A model generated the notes under the pieces. That model saw nothing but the letters and a program-made list of their open reading frames with translations, did not search any database and had not been told where the DNA came from. Shown here in pieces: positions 1 through 12,378 of a stretch of DNA of 64,000 nt; positions within the stretch are counted from its first letter, which is position 1, and every line of letters begins with the position of its first letter. Where the stretch lies: the NCBI GenBank assembly GCA_036924085.1, contig JAVGWX010000002.1, positions 151,838,071 through 151,902,070 of the forward strand, read 5' to 3'. This DNA comes from Ariolimax columbianus (lineage: Eukaryota; Mollusca; Gastropoda; Stylommatophora; Arionidae). The position numbers and the translations under genes were made by a program.

Positions 1-1255
1 CTTTATCTTTTTCTTCTTGTGCTCATTTTCTGCTTCTTCATGTATATTCTTCTGGTTCGAAATTGTTATTTTTATGGTGTAATGTTATGTCTACACGTGA
101 TCTTCACAGTTATCTAGATACATTTTGTTGTGGTGGCAAGTTCAAGGCTCCAACTCAGCTAAAAGTGTAGGTCCGCCTTCGTGTGTCAGTGCCCCGTTCG
201 CTGTTGCCTAATGATATAGCATTCTTGAAGGATATGTTCGGCTATCTGTGCTACTTGTGTGATTATGCTAATTTCGGTCTGTGTAAGTGGCCATTCGTTC
301 TATTATGTCATGTTCTCCTATTATAAAACTAAACTAAGTCCTGACTTGTAAAGACGGAGAAGAACTTAAACCTTTCTTGTATCTAGCAACACATAAATGA
401 AGACCAAGAGTTTAACAAATAATTTGAATTTAAAAAATGAAGAAAAAGGGAGATATGGTAAGAGAAAATTGGTGTTGATGTAGTCATTGAACCATCGATG
501 CCCTTTACGGCATCATTATTATCTTTGTTGGGAGCACAAGCAATCGCTTTTGTTATCATGAAACATTGTGGGCATCAATGTTGACCTCATGTTGCGGTTG
601 AACTATCGTTAATGTTTTAATGTAGACTAGCGATATCGACAATTTCTATAAGTGATCCATGGGATACCGAATGTATCCGCTTGCTACCTGTGGCTTTGTC
701 TTCATGTTTCAATTGCAATATCGAATTTACCTTCAAAGGGCCCTGGAGCCATCTATATATGCGCACATTACTTAAGACAAATACTATTTCTACAAACGGC
801 CCTTGCAATAAAGCGTGCTGACATATTACCCTTGTGATATCGATCTTGTACCTTCATGTGAATTTTCGTGCCTCAAATTTGGCCTCATACGGCCTGTGCG
901 ATATCAATCATGGCCTTACCAAGCATTTGCGCAATCGACTTTAATTAAACGGCAAGATGTAGAGAATCATGAGCAGCCAATCCAAGCTGCAGCTGCAGCT
1001 CATTAAAGAAAAAGAATGATAATCCAGTGATTGATTCCTGATGTTCGCTCATGCATGATCTGATATATTCGTTATTTGGTGTTTAATGATGTTCCGATGT
1101 GGTGTAAATATTGTCTAAATTAACGCCGGTATAATTTGGAAATTGCAATATATCTAAAACGTCAGTATTACTACCCATGCATCGGGCTGGTCTCTCTAGG
1201 ATAATATGGTCCAACATATTCTCATCATCTGTTAATGCTTTGAGCTGACTTATTG
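1..1255. other. No gene recognised
   Basis: The first 50 bases are rich in CTT, resembling the complement of a decayed GAA tail, so a minus-strand retroposon may begin here, but I could not recognise coding motifs in it. Short open frames at 617-1265 show no family signature. Nothing else is supported. Confidence 0.4.
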
Positions 1256-1259
1256 TGGT

Positions 1260-2720
1260 CCGCACACGACATAACGGTTTAACTGACTTCTCGATCGTTT
1301 ACCGACAGGCGTTCTTAGACGTTCCCACTCGCCTCTTTTCTCATGGTTTTCAATCTAACGCATATTGGGTTATGTTATTATGCATTATTCTGAGAATGTG
1401 TCATTTCTATCCCACTTTCTCTCCTAAATTTGCTGATATATCAGTCATATCTGTGTTCTTTCCCACATAATTGTATCTGCCATTACCTCTGGACATCTAA
1501 CAACAACAAAATGTGAAGACGGCATTTGTTCATGAAAGAATGAAGTCTAAATGGATGTGACACCCTTAAACATATGTCATGTCTCAAGGCCATATAGCAG
1601 GATCAACTTTACGTTGGTGTTGAAATTGTTCTATATGAAAAAAAAGCTGTTACGTTTCATATTTGGCGAAGAGATTTATTTCCTTTTTAAATTCTGACGT
1701 TAACATGTTGACTTCTTTCACTGTCTTCATTAATGCTACTCTACATAATGGTAGATTGTGGAACAATTGATCACCGTTAATGTGTCTAAGGTAAATGTGT
1801 GTGTTATGTATTCCCATTCCTTTGTTTTGTTCGGACCAATCAACAATTTCGCTTATGCTGTCTCCTATGGCAGCATGTCGTTCTTTCCTTTTATGCCATT
1901 TTGCATATGTCAACGTATATATATGTATCATATTATCTGCAACATTAAGGTTTTCCAACGTTTTATTAAATGTACATTGGATTCCTGCTTTTATGTACTC
2001 TTTTATTTGCCACACCACCTAATCCATGGTCATCTAAATGATTGTTGAAAATAGTACGCATCACTGTATGACCACAAATTGAACTAACAATGGGTTTGAT
2101 AATGTACATATCTGGATTATTCAACATGCGACCTGTTAATATAAATCTTGTAAATGTTTTTGGTATTCTATAATGATTCAATATGTTGCAGATGACTGGT
2201 TGTTCATACTATCAAATGCATTAAGAAAATATATAAAGTTCATATACAGTAGGCGTTTTCCCCGCTCTGAAATATGATATGAAAATGTTCAGAGTTGTTG
2301 TTTGATGTGTGACAGATCATCTTGCTCTAAATCCTGCCTAGGGTTTTTTTCATCTTAATCATAGTCATATCATCAAACATTTTCTTGACCAGGACTTTTC
2401 CAGTCACATCAATGAGTGTTCTGCATAGCCAGTTACTGCATGAAGTCAGAATTTTTTTCTTTGCACATTTTGTTAGATGCACCTCTTTCTGAGAATGTCC
2501 TCTTGATCCCATATTTTCTGGAGAAGCTGGTGTAGCATTTATGGGATGGCTAAGATGCTAGTTTATTTAGCTTTTGTTGAATTTGCATCTGGTCTTGAAG
2601 CTTTCATATTGTCAGTAGTTTTAGTGAATGCATGCAATTTTGCTTTATTTGTGAATTGAAGTAAACATTTAGGGTTTCCTTTTCTGGATCGACGTCAGTC
2701 TTCCATGGCAGTGGATTTCT
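1260..2720 (-). mobile_element. RTE-like LINE fragment, decayed RT and C-terminus (family E, copy 1)
   Basis: Reading from high to low coordinates, broken frames follow the order of an RTE-like polyprotein. A linker (NPLPWKTDVDPEKETLN, near 2700) is followed by the RT fingers (LHQLLQKIWDQEDIP near 2530, then SCSNW and DVTGKV near 2400). After that come the palm, with VADN where active members have FADD (about 1930), the thumb, and a C-terminal part with LLYGLET and MWERTQ near 1600-1450. Frameshifts and stops occur throughout, so no RT is made. The spacing of the motifs agrees with the better-preserved family E copy at 30.96 kb. The catalytic aspartate pair is degraded (ADN). The 5' endonuclease is absent, as is usual for 5'-truncated LINEs. 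Family-level identity is fairly secure; the exact clade name is inferred. Confidence 0.7.
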
Positions 2721-2724
2721 GTCT

Positions 2725-4035
2725 AGTGTTTCTTTTTTACTATTTCACCCATCTTCACACTGCTACTCATGGCTGCAGGTGATATGTCCTTGTTTGCCTT
2801 TCACTTATATGATGTGGTCCTGTTTTGTTTTTCCCTTGCTAGTATTCTACTTATGTTGCATATCTTTCGGCCACACTGTATATTGCGGCTTTAAACGACT
2901 CCTCAGCAATTTTAAATGTGTTTTCATTTATTCTGGCTGGCACTCTTTTTTACTTTATGTTAAGCTCATAATATAATATGCGCAGTGGTGTATTTTCCTC
3001 TGGTTTTTTACATGTGCTTATATTTTATTTCACTGGTAATTATTTTTCCTGTCATTCATGTGTGCGTTCTGTTAGCCATTTCATATTATGTTTTCTTCTC
3101 TATCCATTAATCTCTTGACACGTCTTTTGACTTGAGTAAGATGATGCCTATGGTTTCGTCTGTGAAGTTCTCAAGGATATCAAATGTGTTGTTCAGATTT
3201 AGTTGGAATTTAACATTGGGTCTTTATTCGGTAGGATCTGTGTCATGTTCTTATGACTTGTTTTTGTTGTCCAATCTTCAAAAGCCCACAGGGTTACTTA
3301 CTACAAATGTTGACATTCGTAAATCACGTCATAGTTTGACCCATCTGCTAATGTTAGTGAACGACCCGTTGCAATGTAGTGGACCAACTGTTTGATAGCA
3401 TTTGTTCATATAGTGTGCGGTACTGGGCCACATGTTGGAAATAAGTGCGCCACAAGTTGCAAGGTCATTGACAATATGTTGCGTTGTAGTATAACAACAA
3501 TTGAGGTCGTAGATCACCTGTTCAGCGGTACTAGAACACAAGTACTTCATTGACAACAGTTTGATAACCTTTTTCTAAATGTAGAGATTGTGTATGTTGT
3601 TACTCAAAATGGCATATAATACGAGAGTGTTATCAAATCCAAAACAAACACAAGCTAAAGAACACTACTTCCTTTACTGCTGATACTGTTGTTGGTGTTG
3701 TTGTTGTTGTTATCGCATAGGTGCTGATCAAGCATGCTCTTTGCAGCTCAATGCCATTTATATATAGAAGCAAGTTGTTTCACTGCTCCGTACAGTGTGT
3801 TGGCAATTGTCGGCAGTGCTTGTCAAGTTATGTTCCTCGTGGCCGCAAGAGCCTTGCACTCAATGGGGGAGCAGATGGGGGACTGCTTCATCAGAATGAG
3901 AGCAATGTCTGCACAAGGACAGGTGATGGGAATTGATGCGGCTCATTGATTAACTCTGGTATGTCCAGTTCGGAACTGAGAGACGCGACTTTGATCTCTT
4001 TTATGTAGTTTATTTATGTTATTTATAATAGCTCA
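2725..4035. other. No gene recognised
   Basis: AT-rich DNA with many TTG/GTT triplets near 3690-3715. Short open frames at 3132-3395, 3329-3556 and 3721-3949 have no recognisable domain. I see no supported feature. Confidence 0.4.
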
Positions 4036-4039
4036 TACA

Positions 4040-4692
4040 GGTATGGTAAGAGCAAGTTCAAGTAACAGTGAAAAAGGCAAATGCTATGTTAGGTATGAGA
4101 GAAACAAATATTAAACCTAGAAGCAAGGAAGTGATAGTCAAACTGTATAAAACATTAGTTAGACCTAGATTGGAGTACTGTGTACAGGTGTGGAGTCCTT
4201 ATCATAGAGGGGGTATACATATGCTGGAAAGAATACAAAAAAAAATCGACAGAGCGGATAGTGGGATTCCAGAATTACATTTATGAGAAAAGACTCAGAA
4301 ACACCTACCTGCAGTGTCTAAAAAGGATAAGAATTTGAGATGACAATACATGTTTATAGGTGATCAGAGGTACGGACAACTTAGACTATAACAATTTGTT
4401 TTCAAAATACAACTACCTACAAGAACAAGAGCGCATATCTACAAATTAACTACAGAGAGGTCCAGATTATATATTGGGAAATATATTTTTTAGTCAGATA
4501 GTAGGGAATGCTTTGCCACATGAGGTAGTTAAGGCAGGGACAGTTAATGCATTTAAGAATAAATTGGATGCAAATATCTTTTAGAGCAAGGTAATGTAAT
4601 TGCAACTTGTTGTATACAGACTCTGCATAGTCTTCTAAACCAGTATACAGACGTAAAGTTAGGTTTAGTTAATTTAAGTTCAGTTAAGTTAA
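4040..4692 (+). mobile_element. CR1/Jockey-like LINE 3' fragment (family A, copy 1)
   Basis: The frame at 4068-4286 reads KKANAMLGMRETNI, then LYKTLVRPRLEYCVQVWSPY and MLERIQKK. This is the region after the RT catalytic core of CR1/Jockey-type LINEs. Downstream the homology continues through frameshifts (TRAHIYKLTTERSRLYIGKY near 4430) to about 4580. The 3' untranslated tail (4590-4690) holds the TATACAGACTCTGCA and GTCTTCTAAACCAG motifs that also end copy 3 at 63.11 kb. The element is 5'-truncated at about 4040, lacks the catalytic core and is pseudogenic. It abuts the minus-strand family D fragment that begins at 4690. Confidence 0.8.
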
Positions 4693-5500
4693 GTCATCGT
4701 TACTTTGGGGCTGTGTTATTTCGCTAAATACACTGGGACCTGTTGTTCCCGTCGCCCACCTGTTCATTCAGATGTGCAGGGTATTATTATGAATAATTCG
4801 TTTTACTGCGTTGTTACTGTTTTTGTCAATATGACGATCATCTCGTACCCTAGTATCCCACTATGTCCAGGGACCCATTGCAAGGTGGCATTTATCCCGT
4901 GGATAGTGATGATGTTGTTTACCGTCCTCCCCACAAAGAATATCTTCTTTTCTTTGTATGGATTGTTCTTCAGAGCCTCCATAACCGACTTGGAGTAACT
5001 ACAAATTACAAAATCGATTATCAACAATTTGCCCACGTCATGTTGTTGGTACTAAATCTGAATTGTTGTTTTCATAGCTTTGGTCTCTGCGTCATCATGT
5101 GAACAGTTTTCGCCTAATAAATCCCACAACTCGTGTAACTGGGTATTCCATATGGATACCTTACCCTGCAAAAGAGGTATATTTGAATACTGATCCATCC
5201 GTATCTAGTTAGTCTTTCTGAAATTCCATGATGGTTTTCTCTGAACCATCCTATCCCTCTGCAGTGTTTCAATAATTGTTAGGATATGACGATGATCACT
5301 TCCAACATCGTCCAAGACTTTAGAGATAATGTTATCTACCAAGCCAACCGATACAAGTGTCAGATCGGGTCGGCTGGTGGTACCGTGTACTTTGTACAAA
5401 AATGTTCACGGGGTTTCCAAAGTCTGGAGCAGTGTAAGATTAGTGACATTACACATGTGGCAAATGGGCATTCAAATCTTCCACCAACACGATTTTTTTT
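4690..5500 (-). mobile_element. LINE remnant with endonuclease joined to RNase H, RT deleted (family D, copy 1)
   Basis: On the minus strand the apurinic-like endonuclease comes first. DLNAHLPH near 5480-5460 matches the GDFNAHH motif. The frame at 5399-5205 then reads GTTSRPDLTLVS, the catalytic GSDHR (codons at 5303-5289) and ends PSWNFRKTN. Within about ten bases the RNase H domain begins with TDGS (5202-5191). It continues to SVMEALKNNPYKEKKIF and LQWVPGHSGILG in the frame 5036-4803. About 4690-4760 matches the 3' flank of the other copy at 24.0 kb. In intact elements of this type an RT domain separates endonuclease and RNase H; here it is wholly absent. Frameshifts make the copy non-functional. 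Confidence 0.78.
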
Positions 5501-5559
5501 TGACGTATGCTGAAATTCAGGTAGGCACGTTTTGGACGTTGGAGGCCAGTAAATGTTAA

Positions 5560-6510
5560 GTAGAAAGCATTGTTTGTTATCTTTGCTCTATAACTTTATT
5601 GTTTGTTAGTCAATATCATCCACACTTTTGTTGGTTGCAATAGCTTGTGTATCATTTATGACAAAGTGCATAATGCCCTGGCACTTGTTGCATTCGGACT
5701 TATATTGTATATTGCCTGTGATGTTAATGTGTCTTTGTATAAGGATTGCTTCCTCGAGGAGTGATATCTGTATTTGATGGTCTTGTAGTGTTTTGTTTAG
5801 CTCAGTTGCCTTGTTTTGTAATCCAGCAATGTTAAGCTATAGTATGTTAGGGTTCCCCTTGATAACGTTTCGAACAGAGCAGGGGATTTATCTCTGTTGC
5901 GCGGGCCTTGGTAACCGAGACGACGCACGAGCTTGTTTGAAGAGTGTTTATTGTTGCATGACATTGGAGTATTGGGTTGTTTGCTGCAGACCTCTGCCTC
6001 CTAAAGAGCACACTGAGTGCACCTTTCTCAATAGGTGATAGATGTATTTGACGTTGCCTTTTTTGTTCTTTGCCATTTAGAGGTTCGCTGCGCCGATGGG
6101 GGTTATGTCGGGTGTCTTGTGGGTTTCACAGAGTGCATTTCCGGCTAGCCACATATTCTCTCATTGCAGATAACAATTCTTTATTCTGTATTCAGACCTT
6201 TCCTCGTGACTCTGTCAGACCCTGCCCACAATCCATCAGGATCTCCCCTTACCCTCTTCCATGTCACAACAGCTCCTACTTTCCATGGAGATCCAATGGC
6301 CCCACCCCTACTCTCCACTCTTAGAGTCAGAGCGTAGTCCGACGATAGCGCAATGTCAGATCACCCGGTACTCTTGCTGCAGCTGGGATGTTGGGCTAGG
6401 CCCGGGTCCACTGTAAGTGTCTCTACCATTATTGGATCCTTGGTAGATATCTCGGAGGTTGACAAACAAAATATGTGTAGAAATGCAAACGGCATATGTG
6501 AAGAACATTG
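5560..6510. other. No gene recognised
   Basis: Open frames at 5793-6038 and 6070-6324 on the plus strand have no recognisable domain, no repeat structure and ordinary composition for the window. I see no supported feature. Confidence 0.35.
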
Positions 6511-6512
6511 AA

Positions 6513-6764
6513 CCTATGCGTGGGGTTTGAATTGGTAACAACAACAGCATATTCCTCTCGACTGTGAGAACTGCGCCTATGCGTGGGGTTTGAATTGGTA
6601 ACAACAACAGCATATTCCTCTCGACTGTGAGAACTGCGCCTAAGCGTGGGGTTTGAATTGGTAACAACAACAGCATATTCCTCTCGACTGTGAGAACTGC
6701 GCCTATGCGTGGGGTTTGAATTGGTAACAACAAAAGCATATTCCTCTCGACTGTGAGAACTGCG
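6513..6764. repeat. 63-bp minisatellite, 4 copies
   Basis: Four head-to-tail copies start at 6513, 6576, 6639 and 6702, each beginning CCTATGCGTGGGGTTTG and ending GACTGTGAGAACTGCG. Copies differ by single bases (TAAGCG in the third, CAAAAGCA in the fourth), so the array is young. Because 63 is a multiple of three, one minus-strand frame stays open across it (6356-6739) and reads a 21-residue repeat; this is most likely not a gene. Confidence 0.95.
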
Positions 6765-6769
6765 AACTC

Positions 6770-8565
6770 ACCTTAAGAGGCTTAAAACTACTACCTGCCT
6801 AGTTTTACCGATAGGTGCTCGGTCGTCCCCATAGCAAACTCAGTAAACAACATTCACCCACGAGATGATGTTGCTTTGGACACGTTTGTGCAGGAGAATC
6901 CCTGTGCCAGAGGCTTGCTATCAGACAGACAGCTGCTACCACAGAGATCACTGCACCCTGGATGTGAGAGGCTGTAGATTCGAATCAGCATTCATTTTCT
7001 GTAGGTGGTATATTGTGCGCTGACCCTTCAGTAACCCTATTTACTGCTGCTAATGTATTGTATTTTTATCCGCAAATTAATGTGTATTTATATTCACTGC
7101 ATTTCCTCACAAAAGTAACTCCCTTTGCAAAAATATAATGGCATGGCTAAGCGAAGAAAGATGTAGACCAACAAAAAAATTGTAATAATAGTTTTCAAGT
7201 ATCTTACATTTCAATAAGCAGCTCATAACAAAGAAGGATGGTGGTCTGGAGAGAATAAAAGAAATACCAGCATGAGGAAACAGGTTCTATAACATGTCAG
7301 CCAGTTACAAAAACACTAAAGCGGTAATAGCCAGGATGTCGTGCATCAGAGAATAGTTGACCATACAGACCGTAGTTGCTGTCTAATATTTCTCTCCTTC
7401 TTAGAGTCACCAAGGAAAGAAAATTAGAAATATTTAAAAAAAATAAATACATGTTTTTTTTCGCTTTTCACAAACGGATGTTAGAGCAGCTCGAAAAAAA
7501 AAAGATGGTAGTCAGTATCAATTAAAGCAGCTCGCAAAAAACGAACTGCAACCCTCAAATGTTAGGTCCATCAGAAAGCAGTTCATAAAAGGGATCCGGA
7601 CAAGGGTCACAATTAGATACCCCGCTACAATCGTATAATCTGATATTACTGCGAGAGCAGCAATCAGAACTATAGTTGTCTGGACATGTCAGATAAATTG
7701 CAAGATCACTGGCGTCCGCGACAAACATTAGAAGCAACAAGTCAGGTGTACACTTAAAGCCAGCTGGAATGGTAACATAAAATAGTTTATGACAAAGTAT
7801 GTGAGGCCGAAAAGCAGTAAAATAACAGCCAGAATTATCTCGAGTTGCATGATGAGTGACTGAGTACTTATTTCTATATTATTTGTTATGAAGAATCCGA
7901 GCATATACATTGCAGTTCATTATATTTCAGAAAGTGTGGAAGTATTATAATGCAGATAGATCTAGTATTTGGACTTAACGTTTAAAGTTTCTAATTATTT
8001 CAATATTGTAAATCCATTGTGATTTTAATACAATACTAGAATAGAGACGAAAACAAAACAACTCATTGCAAGAACCAGAACAAGGAAGTCATCTTTTTTT
8101 CACGAGAACATGTTCTGAGAAGAGACGGTGTCGAGTACGTTACGACAACGGATAAATATAGCAGCCATATGTATGACAAAACTGTTCTGTAGCACAAATT
8201 GTCTTACGCACTGATTATGATGATACGATCAATAGATGTTGTAAGATGTATGTGTCAACCTGACTTTGCATTATTCACAATTTTAGTGATTACATGCATA
8301 TAAGGCAACATGATATGTATTCAATGTAATGAGTGTAGACAATCTGATTATGCAGCCAAAAAAAAACAGTTTTTTAAAGGAACATTTGATTTGAGATGGA
8401 GAATGATATATCTTCGTGAAGAAACATCTCAGGTAACTGAGTATAGGACGATACGACCTTGGAGTAGTACTTCATTATAATATAACTATCTTTACTAGTC
8501 ATAAAGAGTCATTACTAACAATCTGACTATGAGGCACATTCATGAATTATTCGATGCAACCATGG
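6770..8565. other. No gene recognised
   Basis: AT-rich sequence with several A-runs (7440-7505, 8360). Small minus-strand frames at 7555-7740 and 7728-7910 are not recognisable; the second is hydrophobic, but there is no start context or homology I can name. Around 6985 a box-B-like GATTCGAATC occurs without a matching box A. Confidence 0.35.
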
Positions 8566-8570
8566 AGTCG

Positions 8571-8978
8571 TACTTCAATGAAGTATAACTCTCTATAACA
8601 GCCATACTTCTATGAAGTATAACTCTCTATAAAAGCCATACTTCAATGAAGTATAACTCTCTATAAAAGCCATACTTCAATGAAGTATAACTCTCTATAA
8701 AAGCCATACTTCTATGAAGTATAACTCTCTATAAAAGCCATACTTCTATGAAGTATAACTCTCTATAACAGCCATACTTCTATGAAGTATAACTCTCTAT
8801 AACAGCCATACTTCTATGAAGTATAACTCTCTATAACAGCCATACTTCTATGAAGTATAACTCTCTATAAAAGCCATACTTCTATGAAGTATAACTCTCT
8901 ATAAAAGCCATACTTCTATGAAGTATAACTCTCTATAACAGCCATACTTCTATGAAGTATAACTCTCTATAACAGCCA
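8571..8978. repeat. 34-bp palindrome-bearing minisatellite, 12 copies
   Basis: The unit is 34 bp and the 408-bp array is exactly 12 units. Each contains TACTTC-NAT-GAAGTA, a 6-bp inverted repeat around a 3-nt centre, followed by TAACTCTCTATAAMAGCCA. Variants are TTCAATG or TTCTATG in the loop and AAAAGCC or AACAGCC. The left flank (8460-8570) holds diverged half-units such as GTAGTACTTCATTATAATATAAC, suggesting the source sequence. Confidence 0.95.
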
Positions 8979-8989
8979 CACAAAGTCAT

Positions 8990-9387
8990 TACTGGCTGTA
9001 GAATGGTACGACCTTGGAATGGCAACTATCGACTCCGTTTTTGTTTTCATTTTTTCTTGCGACTTTGTTGTTTTCCTTCTCTGCGTTGTTGGGCTTTCTT
9101 TTCATTTTGTCTGAAATGCCCCTACGAGAAGAACTCTTCTTTGGTCGGTCTGCATCTTTGCCGTCCTATGGTATTAGATTGCTGACTTAAACGTATAGTG
9201 TCAATCATATGAGTGCCATGCCATGGTCTTTACGTATAATGGGTTGGTTCGATGCAATAGAAATAGAATTGTCGCTGTGGACAGCGTTCAGACCGTCATC
9301 GATCATACCGCTAGGTCTCTCCACGTTCTGACGCTAGTGTTCAACGGTGTTCTTAACGGCTGCACAACTTCAATGCACGTCACATAT

Positions 9388-9433
<46 letters not shown>

Positions 9434-10285
9434 ACACACACACACACACACACGCGCATTCACACACATACACGTATGTGTGTGTTTGTTTCCTAGATTT
9501 ATTTTTGTCCACCACGAAGAATTTAATTACAGATCGTTATTTGAAATAATTGTCGCTCTCTAACGTCATTTTAACGGGCTACAACAGCAGTGCAAATGGC
9601 CGAAAGACAATGCAATTACGCACACGTACGCCGTAAACGTCAATGTACATGTACACTTGCACATTTTCATTTTGCTCTCTTCTTTATTTCTTGGCTGAGA
9701 AACGAATATGTGAGGAATTCCTTTCTGAGCAACCCTAGCATATAATATTTAACAATACATTATTTTTAAAGCATGACAAAAATGTCTCCAAACATAACCG
9801 GCGCAGAATAGTATAACACTAGACAGCATATATTCTGAATAAACGGTGACCATGAAACAGTTAGATGTGTGGTGTTACAGAAACGGAACATATACATTGA
9901 TATATAGGGATGACATAAAGCACACACAGAAGACGATTTCATCGCTACATCGTGACAGAAGACCATGTATGTTAATGTTACATTATTGTAAGTCATCCTT
10001 GACCATCCCATGTATAAGGACATAACACTATAGAACAGTAAGTCATGAAAACTAAAAGATGTGCCCTGGAAAAAAGGCCCAAAAGGATGACAATGTACTC
10101 GGATATGACATGGTTGTGTTCTGAGAGGTGATGATAGTGGATACCTTATATATTCCTGCAGACCTGGCAAGAAAGACGGGTGCCTAAGGATTACCAAGAG
10201 CGGTGGTTGTGCCCATGTGGAAGAATTAAGACAGTATGAAAGACTGCGGCTTATTCACAGGCGTTTTCCTTCTAGTTACGTAAGT
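8990..10285. other. No gene recognised apart from a CT/CA microsatellite
   Basis: The frame at 9003-9185 and the 143-residue minus-strand frame at 10197-9766 have no recognisable family. Apart from the dinucleotide repeat at 9391-9453 I see no supported feature. Confidence 0.35.
9391..9453. repeat. (CT)20 followed by (CA)n compound microsatellite
   Basis: Twenty CT units at 9391-9430 are followed by CA repeats to about 9453. Further alternating CA/TG sequence runs to 9487. Open frames crossing it on both strands are repeat artefacts. Confidence 0.97.
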
Positions 10286-10289
10286 CAAA

Positions 10290-11520
10290 TAAACGTCATG
10301 GTCTTAGAAAAGAGAGTATTAACTAGGGTGCTCAGTTAATCACAATATCGCTTTATCAAATGCAGAGTATTCACGGACGCGATATTTTCATTAGGAGACA
10401 GCTAGGTGTAAAATCAATAAAGTATTAAAAAACAGAACGTGATGTGTATTTCATTGATCAATATAAAGTCTTTGATAGAGACACATGAGTAAGTTATGGA
10501 AGAATACAGTGTCAGGGGATAGATACTAGACAATATACCAGCCATGTACACCAACAGCGAAGGAGCGTTTATGACGAGTGTCGGACAGACACGATAGTCC
10601 CAGCCTCTTTTACTCCTCTTCTATTTAGATAACATGAGCAGAATAACCCTGGACCAGGTGGAATCGTTCAATGAAATGATATCCGCAGAAGATCAGGACC
10701 TTTTCTATAATCAACAAGTGGATTTGCAACAAAACGTCACAATTGTCTTCCCAGATTGCCTTGAGTAGCACGTATCAGCTGTGGAAAGTCAGAAACTATG
10801 TCAATAAACCGTCTTCCGACACAGCGCAGTTTCCATGATGGCGGCGGAAAAAAAACACAACCTAAAGCAGGTACTCACATTTAAATACCTGGTAAGTTAT
10901 TTACCTGTCAGCAGCAGACTACAAAGAAACCAAAATCATAATTTAACATGCAAACAAGTTACACTGCCCTCTAGCACCGGTACTCAAACATTCAAGTGTA
11001 ACTATGCCCATTAGACAAACGCTGATAAACACATTGGACATTCCTAGGTTATGTTATCAGTTTCAAACGGGGACCCGATTAGACATGCGCAAACAAAAGA
11101 TGTGAGATGCGATGTGTACGAAGAGCAGCAGGAAAGACAATTCGCGGTAAAATTCGCAACATTAGGTTGAGGAATATAGTGGGTAACTGCAGCGGTTAAA
11201 AAATATATTGAAGTACGGAAGATAAAGTGGTTAGATCATTTAACAACTATGTAGTTTGATCAATCTGCAACGAAATCCTACTACATGAATGTGTCAGGGT
11301 TGTTGTGGAATGTCCACAATTAGTAAGGTTAGTCTTGTTCGCCCTTAAAATGGCGTCAAGAGGCGGACGAGCAACAGTTTGGCCACGGCGAAGATGGATA
11401 AAAGGGATCAGAGACACACCCGAACAGTTAAACATATCGGCAGCACAAGCTATCCACCTATCTCAAACGACGCCGCAACGCAAAAGCAGTAGAACAAAAG
11501 AAAGAAAGAACGAATCGTGA
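10290..11520 (+). mobile_element. RTE-like LINE, decayed RT and C-terminus (family F)
   Basis: Motifs appear in the correct order in changing frames. ITISLYQM / FTDAIF near 10345-10390 corresponds to the GFxxGRxTxDAIF stretch. YFIDQYKVFD near 10445-10480 is RT motif A. MSRITLDQVESFNEMIS at 10630-10685 follows the catalytic loop, and LKQVLTFKYL near 10865 is the usual QVxxFKYLG stretch. VRRAAGKTIRGKIRNIR at about 11110-11165 and the frame at 11305-11520 (WPRRRWIKGIRDTPEQLNI) are the RTE-type C-terminus, GRPRxRWxDxI. Stops and frameshifts are frequent, so this is an old non-functional copy. The 5' endonuclease is not visible. The YADD catalytic box is not recognisable in any frame. Confidence 0.72.
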
Positions 11521-11524
11521 CAAG

Positions 11525-12170
11525 CAATGTAAGTGAACATATCTGATAAGATTACTATGTGGAATGTGATGAGATTTAGTGAGATGAGATGAGATGCAAT
11601 AATAGAAGCGAGGTCGTCGACAAATCTTATAACGACCTGTGCGCGAACCATGATAAAGAGAGGGAATATTAGGAGCTATACGAAATTGAGAAGACAGCAC
11701 AAGTGGCCAAGGAAATACGACGATACAGTTTCAATCTCTTGGGAGATTCAACGACAAGATCATGTACCCCATATATTGTAGACATAGATTTAAGAGCTGA
11801 TAATGTATAAGCGACTTGACAACGCTGTCAGTGTACACATATATAACGTGTAGGCGTTATGATATCGACAATGGCATAGAGGGTGTTCGAGTTGCTGTTT
11901 GGATGCAGTCTTTGTTTTCATTCGGAAAAAAAACTAGGATTTGTGATGAGTCGCGAGACACTGAAGTCTATATGTATACTTCACTCACTGTAAGAAAAGT
12001 GACGAGAGAAGTGGGGAATTTGTCACCAGCACCGCAGATATGTACTGACCGTGAATAATGATGTCTCCAGCACTTAATCCAGGATGTATATGTGTTAAAG
12101 GAGAGCATTTCATTTGTAATAAAGGAAGTAAGCCATATACAAAAAAAAATTAAAAGTTTGTAAGCGGGGG
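11525..12170. other. No gene recognised
   Basis: Frames at 11458-11700 (minus) and 11816-12058 (plus) have no recognisable domain; the first overlaps the tail of the RTE-like element. Nothing else is supported. Confidence 0.35.
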
Positions 12171-12174
12171 CTCG

Positions 12175-12378
12175 ACTTCATTGCCTCGGGTTATTTCCCC
12201 ATTTTAGCTCATCTGTCGAGAGCATCGCACAAAGTACAAACTCCGTAGCTCCAGCGATGAACCCATGGATCTCCGGAAAAAAATGCCATCATGGAAATCG
12301 AAATCGAAATATAATCGAAACCCGACCGTCTGAACACGAGGCAAACGGCTTGACCACTGCGCCACAGAGACCTCCTAG
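12175..12378 (-). mobile_element. tRNA-derived SINE remnant
   Basis: Read on the minus strand from about 12378, the sequence CTCTGTGGCGCAGTGG contains a perfect tRNA A-box (TGGCGCAGTGG). About 35 bases later GGTCGGGTTTCGATTA resembles a B-box with one extra base. A tRNA-unrelated body of roughly 120 bp follows. The A/B spacing suits an internal RNA polymerase III promoter. The acceptor stem does not pair, so this is a SINE head and not a tRNA gene. Confidence 0.6.

Noticed and set aside
6356..6739. 127-codon minus-strand frame with four 21-residue repeats
   Set aside because: It follows a 63-bp minisatellite, a multiple of three; there is no recognisable domain outside the repeat.
9223..9549. 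108-codon frame with SLSLSL and HTHTHT
   Set aside because: Created by the CT/CA microsatellite.
9766..10197. 143-codon minus-strand frame as a host gene
   Set aside because: No recognisable domain, no codon or composition signal that stands out, and no splice-like context I can defend.
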